Below, one piece after another: positions 13,825 to 17,582 of a stretch of 17,582 nt of DNA (the first letter of the stretch is position 1; every line of letters begins with the position of its first letter). The translations under genes were made by a program, and so were the position numbers. This DNA comes from an uncultured Prevotella sp. (GTDB lineage Bacteria; Bacteroidota; Bacteroidia; Bacteroidales; Bacteroidaceae). The DNA is taken from positions 1 to 17,582 of the forward strand of contig UQJC01000043.1 in NCBI GenBank assembly GCA_900541335.1. The letters run 5' to 3'. The notes below the pieces were generated by a model that saw only the letters and a program-made list of their open reading frames with translations, was not told where the DNA came from and ran no database searches.

Positions 13825-14541
13825 TTACTTCGCAGCCTGAGCGTTGGCAGCCTTAATCATGTCGGCGCTGGGGAGGATGTAAACCTCTACACGACGGTTC
13901 TGAGCCTTACCTGCTGCCGTTGAGTTGTCAGCTACGGGATTCTCTTCACCGTAACCCTTCACGCTTACGAGGCGAGCAGCGGGATAACCTGCACCTACAA
14001 TCTGAGCCTTCACGGCGTCAGCACGCTGCTGAGAGAGGTTGAGGTTCTTGGCCTTGCTTTGCTCTGCAGTAGAGTTACGCCAGCCTGCGTTGTCGGTGAA
14101 ACCTGCTACAGCAAGTTCGAAGGTGTTGTCCTCAGCCAAAAGACCGTTGACGAACTTGTTGATGGCAGCCTTAGCGTTCGTGTTGAGTGCTGAAGAGCTG
14201 GTCTGGAAGAGAAGACCGCTATCGAAAGTAGCCTTAACGTATTGCGTTCCCTGAGCATCGGTCAAGATTTCAGCCTCAGCCTGTGCTGCCTCAGCTGCCT
14301 TCTTAGCCTTGTCCATCTTGTTACCGATAAGTACACCGGCACCAGCACCTACGGCTGTACCTACGGCTGCACCAATAGCAGCACCCTTACCTTTACCGAT
14401 GAACTGACCTACGAGTGCACCGAGTGCGCCACCGCTGGCACCACCGATCAAACCGCCCTTGGCAGTGTTACTCATTCCGCCACAGCTGCTCAGCAACAGG
14501 GCTACGCTCATGGCGCATACGGAAAACTTCATTTTTTTCAT
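13825..14541 (-). CDS. OmpA-family outer-membrane lipoprotein with glycine zipper
   Basis: A 238-residue lipoprotein. The signal peptide ends in lipobox LSSC with lipidated Cys20. A glycine-zipper region (about 29-73, GGLIGGASGGALGALVG and AAIGAAVGTAVGAGAGVLIG) probably inserts in or packs against a membrane. A short coiled coil (77-92) follows, then the OmpA-like peptidoglycan-binding domain at about 100-223. That domain has GFTDNAG (Asp150), LSQQRADAVK (Arg173) and NRRVEVYI (Arg216-Arg217), the residues that contact diaminopimelate. It resembles YiaD/Pal-type envelope anchors. The frame extends upstream to 14790, but ATG 14541 is chosen because the signal peptide starts there and the promoter at 14574-14581 lies upstream. 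Codon use is uniform, as in highly expressed genes. Confidence 0.93.
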   Translation of the reverse strand: MKKMKFSVCAMSVALLLSSCGGMSNTAKGGLIGGASGGALGALVGQFIGKGKGAAIGAAVGTAVGAGAGVLIGNKMDKAKKAAEAAQAEAEILTDAQGTQYVKATFDSGLLFQTSSSALNTNAKAAINKFVNGLLAEDNTFELAVAGFTDNAGWRNSTAEQSKAKNLNLSQQRADAVKAQIVGAGYPAARLVSVKGYGEENPVADNSTAAGKAQNRRVEVYILPSADMIKAANAQAAK

Positions 14542-14573
14542 AATAGAAATTATTTGTTGAGTGATTGAGCGGG

Positions 14574-14604
14574 CAAAGTTAGCGCAATTCGGTCTCCAAC
14601 AAAA
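14574..14604 (-). promoter_or_regulatory. Promoter of the OmpA-type lipoprotein gene
   Basis: On the minus strand TAACTTTG (14574-14581) is a full match to TAnnTTTG. TTTTG (14600-14604), 18 bases upstream, fits the TTTG -33 box. The leader to ATG 14541 would be about 25-30 nt. Confidence 0.75.
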
Positions 14605-14841
14605 TACTATCGCTGTTTTTTCATGATGTAAGGGAACCTTTTGTACCAATTGCTCATTTGGTTTTCTCATACAGGCACTTATCTGTGCAAAAACTACCGG
14701 GTGATGGGGTGCCGAATAACACGGGAAACGCACCTGCCCAGGAAGGAGGTTTTCGGGACTTTCGGGTGATTCAAATGCCGTACTTATCAAGTAATGAAGG
14801 GAAAAAGGGGGAGGGGGCGAAACCGATTAGGGTTTTATTTG
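14605..14841. other. Divergent intergenic region between the OmpA gene and proS
   Basis: About 240 bases between the two divergent promoters. Short open frames on both strands here show no recognisable protein family. A G-rich run (14803-14820, GGGAAAAAGGGGGAGGGGGC) lies about 25 bases upstream of the proS -7 box. Nothing else stands out. Confidence 0.35.
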
Positions 14842-14849
14842 TACTTTTG
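14842..14849 (+). promoter_or_regulatory. -7 promoter element of proS
   Basis: TACTTTTG matches TAnnTTTG and is identical to the element before the DUF1599 gene. Transcription would start near 14856, giving an unusually long leader of about 200 nt before the proS ATG at 15057. No clear -33 box is visible. Confidence 0.6.
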
Positions 14850-15056
14850 CGCTCAATTTATTAACTATAGCCGCAGGGCATGGGACTTGAAGACGCGAAG
14901 GAAGAGGGGTATGGCTCTTTCTACCTGACAGGTCTACGCAACGGAGCTTGTGCTGTGCTTCGCAAGAAACGGGCAAACGCACCGGGCACTCGGACTAGCT
15001 ACTCTCTACACGCCCTTCACCCACTCTCCTGCAACCTCAATATCCTCTATACGATA

Positions 15057-16541
15057 ATGGCAAAAGAATTGAAAGACTTGACCAAGCGTAGCGTGGACTA
15101 CTCTCGCTGGTATAATGAACTCGTGGTCAAAGCTGACCTCGCTGAACAGGCTGACGTACGCGGTTGTATGGTCATCAAACCTTATGGCTATGCCATCTGG
15201 GAAAAAATACAACAGAGCCTGGACGAACGCTTCAAGGAAACGGGTGTGCAGAATGTGTACTTCCCTATGCTTATCCCGAAGAGCTTCCTCTCAAAAGAAG
15301 CTGAACACGTGGAAGGCTTTGCAAAGGAATGTGCTGTCGTAACGCACTACCGCTTGAAGGCTAATCCTGACGGTGACGGCGTGGTGGTTGACCCGGCTGC
15401 CAAGTTGGAAGAGGAGTTGATTATCCGTCCGACTTCTGAAACGACGATTTGGAACACGTACCGCAAGTGGATTCACTCTTGGCGTGACCTGCCCCTCTGC
15501 TGCAACCAGTGGTGTAACGTGATGCGTTGGGAAATGCGTACGCGTCTCTTCCTCCGTACGTCTGAATTCCTCTGGCAGGAAGGTCACACGGCACACGCTA
15601 CCCGCGAGGAGGCTGAAGCACGTGCTCGCCAGATGCTCGACGTATATGCTGACTTTGCAAAGGACGTGATGGCTATCCCCGTGGTACGCGGTGTGAAGAG
15701 CGCAACGGAACGTTTCGCGGGTGCACTCGATACGTATACTATTGAAGCCATGATGCAGGATGGCAAGGCACTGCAGAGCGGTACGAGCCACTTCCTGGGT
15801 CAGAACTTTGGTAAGGCTTTCAACGTGCAGTTCGTTGACAAGGAAAACAAACTTGACTACGCTTGGGCTACGTCATGGGGTGTCAGCACACGCTTGATGG
15901 GTGCACTCATTATGACGCACTCTGACGACAACGGTTTGGTACTTCCTCCCCACCTCGCTCCGATTCAGGTTGTAATTGTTCCTATCTACAAGGGTGATGC
16001 AGAATTGGCCGCCTTCGACGAGAAACTGGGTGAATTGACAAAGAAGCTCCGCAGCATGGGTATTCGCGTGAAGTACGACAACGCGGACAACAAGCGTCCG
16101 GGCTTTAAGTTTGCAGACTACGAGCTCAAGGGTGTACCCGTTCGTCTGGTAATGGGTGGACGCGACCTTGAAAACGGTACGATCGAACTGATGCGCCGCG
16201 ATACGCTCGAAAAGCAAACGCTTCCCTTCGAGGGCATCGAAGAGTATGTTAAGAATTTGCTCGAAGAGATTCAGACAAATATCTACAACAAGGCGAAGAA
16301 GCGTTTGGACGAGAACATCTTCCCCTGCGACAACTACGAGGAGTTCAAGGAACGTGTGAAGGACGGTGGCTTCTTCCTCTGCCCCTGGGACGGTACGGAA
16401 GAAACGGAAGCCCAGATTAAGGCTGAAACGCAGGCTACGATTCGTTGTGTGCCCTACGGCTACAGCCAGGAAAACCTCGGTGTGGACATGGTCAGCGGTA
16501 AGCCGGCTACGTGTCGTGTCATCGTTGCACGCAGTTACTAA
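15057..16541 (+). CDS. proS: Prolyl-tRNA synthetase, eukaryote/archaeal-like type
   Basis: A 494-residue class II aminoacyl-tRNA synthetase charging tRNA-Pro. It is of the short, eukaryote/archaeon-like type without the bacterial editing insertion, as in other Bacteroidota. It shows RPTSET (124-129), motif 2 around RWEMRTRLFLRTSEFLWQEG (157-176), motif 3 GVSTRLMGALIMTHSDDNG (275-293), an anticodon-binding domain from about 300 and the typical C-terminus VARSY. The frame runs back to ATG 14880, but the usual N-terminus MAKELKDLTKRSVDYSRWYN begins at 15057; the 59-codon extension is not family-like and probably belongs to the leader. Codon use is strongly biased, fitting high expression. It is transcribed divergently from the OmpA gene. 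Confidence 0.96.
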   Translation: MAKELKDLTKRSVDYSRWYNELVVKADLAEQADVRGCMVIKPYGYAIWEKIQQSLDERFKETGVQNVYFPMLIPKSFLSKEAEHVEGFAKECAVVTHYRLKANPDGDGVVVDPAAKLEEELIIRPTSETTIWNTYRKWIHSWRDLPLCCNQWCNVMRWEMRTRLFLRTSEFLWQEGHTAHATREEAEARARQMLDVYADFAKDVMAIPVVRGVKSATERFAGALDTYTIEAMMQDGKALQSGTSHFLGQNFGKAFNVQFVDKENKLDYAWATSWGVSTRLMGALIMTHSDDNGLVLPPHLAPIQVVIVPIYKGDAELAAFDEKLGELTKKLRSMGIRVKYDNADNKRPGFKFADYELKGVPVRLVMGGRDLENGTIELMRRDTLEKQTLPFEGIEEYVKNLLEEIQTNIYNKAKKRLDENIFPCDNYEEFKERVKDGGFFLCPWDGTEETEAQIKAETQATIRCVPYGYSQENLGVDMVSGKPATCRVIVARSY

Positions 16542-16736
16542 TGATATAGTTTAGAAGTTGAGAGTTTAGGAGTAGAGTGATTATCTAAAACTCCTGAGCA
16601 CTCAACCTTCCCGAACGTAAGTTGAAGAGTTTAGAAGTTGAAGGTTTAGGAGCTAAGCATTTAGCTGACAACTCCCGAGCGTCAACTTCTAAACTCTTCG
16701 CTTGTATCGGGGAGGAGGCGTCATCGTTTGTTATCT
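16542..16736. repeat. Post-proS inverted and purine-rich repeats
   Basis: Arms 16624-16641 (GAAGAGTTTAGAAGTTGA) and 16682-16699 are perfect 18-bp reverse complements. Between them lies a second hairpin AGCTAAGCATTTAGCT (16651-16666). The stretch 16556-16580 repeats the TTTAGAAGTTGAGAGTTTAGGAG theme (TTTAGAAGTTGA occurs at 16551 and 16630). No T-run follows, so it is not a textbook terminator, but the structure probably marks the proS mRNA end. Confidence 0.7.
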
Positions 16737-16793
16737 GGGTTAGAGCTTAGAGGATAAAACTCCCTCACCTCTAACCCTGATTAATAAGCCAAG
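16737..16793. repeat. Dispersed intergenic element, copy B (proS-ABC-F)
   Basis: GGGTTAGAGCTTAGAGG (16737-16753) to ATTAATAAGCCA (16780-16791) closely matches copy A in the yicC-gmk gap (6928-7055) but lacks the 74-bp palindromic segment. The ends GGGTTAGAG (16737-16745) and CTCTAACCC (16769-16777) form a perfect 9-bp inverted repeat. Confidence 0.5.
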
Positions 16794-16832
16794 AAGTTCC
16801 TCTACCCCATTCCCCATTCCTCTACAAACCCT

Positions 16833-17582
16833 ATGATATCCGTAGAACATCTCTCAGTAGAATTTAGCGCACGTCCGCTCTTCTCAGAAGTTTCCTTTGT
16901 CATCAACAAAAAAGACCGCATCGCGCTGGTCGGAAAGAACGGTGCAGGTAAATCGACCTTGCTCAAGATTTTGGCTGGACAGCAATCGCCCACTTCGGGC
17001 ACAGTTGCCGTGCAAAATGACATTACACTGGGTTACCTGCCGCAGGTCATGGTGCTCAGCGATGAACATACGGTGATGGAAGAAGCTGAAAAGGCTTTCG
17101 AACACATCAGCGAAATGCAGGAACGCATCGAACAACTGAATAACCAGCTGGCGGAACGCACGGACTACGAAAGCGAGGACTACATGGCACTGGTCGAACG
17201 CTTTACTCACGAAAGCGAACGTTTCCAAATGATGGGCGGCATGAACTACCATGCTGAGTTGGAACGTACCCTTCAAGGTCTGGGCTTTGCACCTGAAGAC
17301 TTCAACCGTCCGACGCGTGAGTTCTCGGGTGGTTGGCGCATGCGTATTGAGTTGGCTAAGCTTTTGCTTCGCCGTCCCGATGTACTCCTGCTCGACGAGC
17401 CGACCAACCACCTGGACATTGAGAGCATCCGCTGGCTTGAACAATTCTTGAGCCGTTCGCCGGGAGCTGTCGTACTGGTCAGCCACGACCGTGCCTTCAT
17501 CAACAATGTGACGAACCGCACACTCGAAATATCTTGCGGACAAATCACAGACTACAAAGTGAAGTACGATGAATTTGTAGTC
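16833..17582 (+). CDS. ABC-F family ATPase, N-terminal half (3' truncated by window)
   Basis: The first 250 residues of a cytosolic, duplicated ABC ATPase of the ABC-F type. These proteins bind the ribosomal E site and act in translation or, in some members, antibiotic protection. The first nucleotide-binding domain is complete: Walker A GKNGAGKST (34-42), signature FSGGWRMRIELA (164-175), Walker B DVLLLDEPTNHLD (183-195) with Glu188, and the switch His218 in SHDR. A helical arm insertion (about 75-130) is rich in Glu. The frame is open to the last base, so the linker and second domain lie outside. There are no membrane segments, which excludes a transporter. The subgroup (EttA, Uup, YbiT or resistance type) cannot be settled from this half. 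Confidence 0.93.
   Translation, partial: MISVEHLSVEFSARPLFSEVSFVINKKDRIALVGKNGAGKSTLLKILAGQQSPTSGTVAVQNDITLGYLPQVMVLSDEHTVMEEAEKAFEHISEMQERIEQLNNQLAERTDYESEDYMALVERFTHESERFQMMGGMNYHAELERTLQGLGFAPEDFNRPTREFSGGWRMRIELAKLLLRRPDVLLLDEPTNHLDIESIRWLEQFLSRSPGAVVLVSHDRAFINNVTNRTLEISCGQITDYKVKYDEFVV

Noticed and set aside
14542..14790. 83-codon extension of the OmpA-type lipoprotein
   Set aside because: A lipoprotein signal peptide must be N-terminal, and the promoter lies within the extension.
14658..14864. 68-codon frame between the OmpA gene and proS
   Set aside because: No family resemblance, and it overlaps the proS promoter.
14880..15056. 59-codon N-terminal extension of prolyl-tRNA synthetase
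   Set aside because: The family N-terminus begins at 15057; the extension has no recognised domain. Kept only as a possible leader feature.

Overview
The window looks like a chromosomal segment of a member of the order Bacteroidales (Bacteroidota), probably a Bacteroides-, Phocaeicola- or Prevotella-like gut or oral species. Three things point there. The promoters match the Bacteroidota -7 consensus TAnnTTTG (851, 12804, 14842 on the plus strand; 14574-14581 on the minus strand). Shine-Dalgarno sites are largely absent. The gene order DUF1599 protein / DoxX-like membrane protein / tpiA / SPOR protein / folE is one I recall from Bacteroides. The genus cannot be fixed from sequence alone.

Layout. 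(1) 1-602: the 3' part of a tyrosine recombinase, the edge of a mobile element lying mostly outside the window. (2) 882-8504: a compact plus-strand housekeeping block: duplicated-DUF1599 protein, DoxX-like protein fused in frame to triosephosphate isomerase, SPOR-domain protein, folE (pterin synthesis), thiD (thiamine), yicC (RNA turnover), gmk (guanylate kinase) and nadD (NAD synthesis). The gaps carry inverted repeats and strand-asymmetric purine/pyrimidine repeats. (3) 8505-12500: an accessory island of restriction and DNA-repair debris around one large intact gene. In order it holds a frameshifted type II restriction endonuclease remnant, an McrC C-terminal remnant, an intact 913-residue SF1 helicase with a C-terminal nuclease-like domain, a 52-codon stump of a macro-like protein, a stump of a RecD2-type helicase with an internal stop, and a 28-bp-arm inverted repeat. 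(4) 12537-13808: a six-copy 42-bp tandem array running into the promoter of a coiled-coil DUF6261-like gene, which ends at a strong hairpin terminator. (5) 13825-17582: an OmpA-type lipoprotein on the minus strand, divergent from proS (eukaryote-like prolyl-tRNA synthetase), then an ABC-F ATPase cut by the window end.

The housekeeping genes are ordinary in function. The most unusual parts are the in-frame DoxX-TpiA fusion, the island of gene stumps meeting at sharp junctions next to an intact helicase-nuclease, and the 42-bp array whose last unit supplies the -33 region of the DUF6261-like promoter. The array plus its gene is the best candidate for an undescribed system, but its function is unknown. 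No tRNA, rRNA or CRISPR array was seen.
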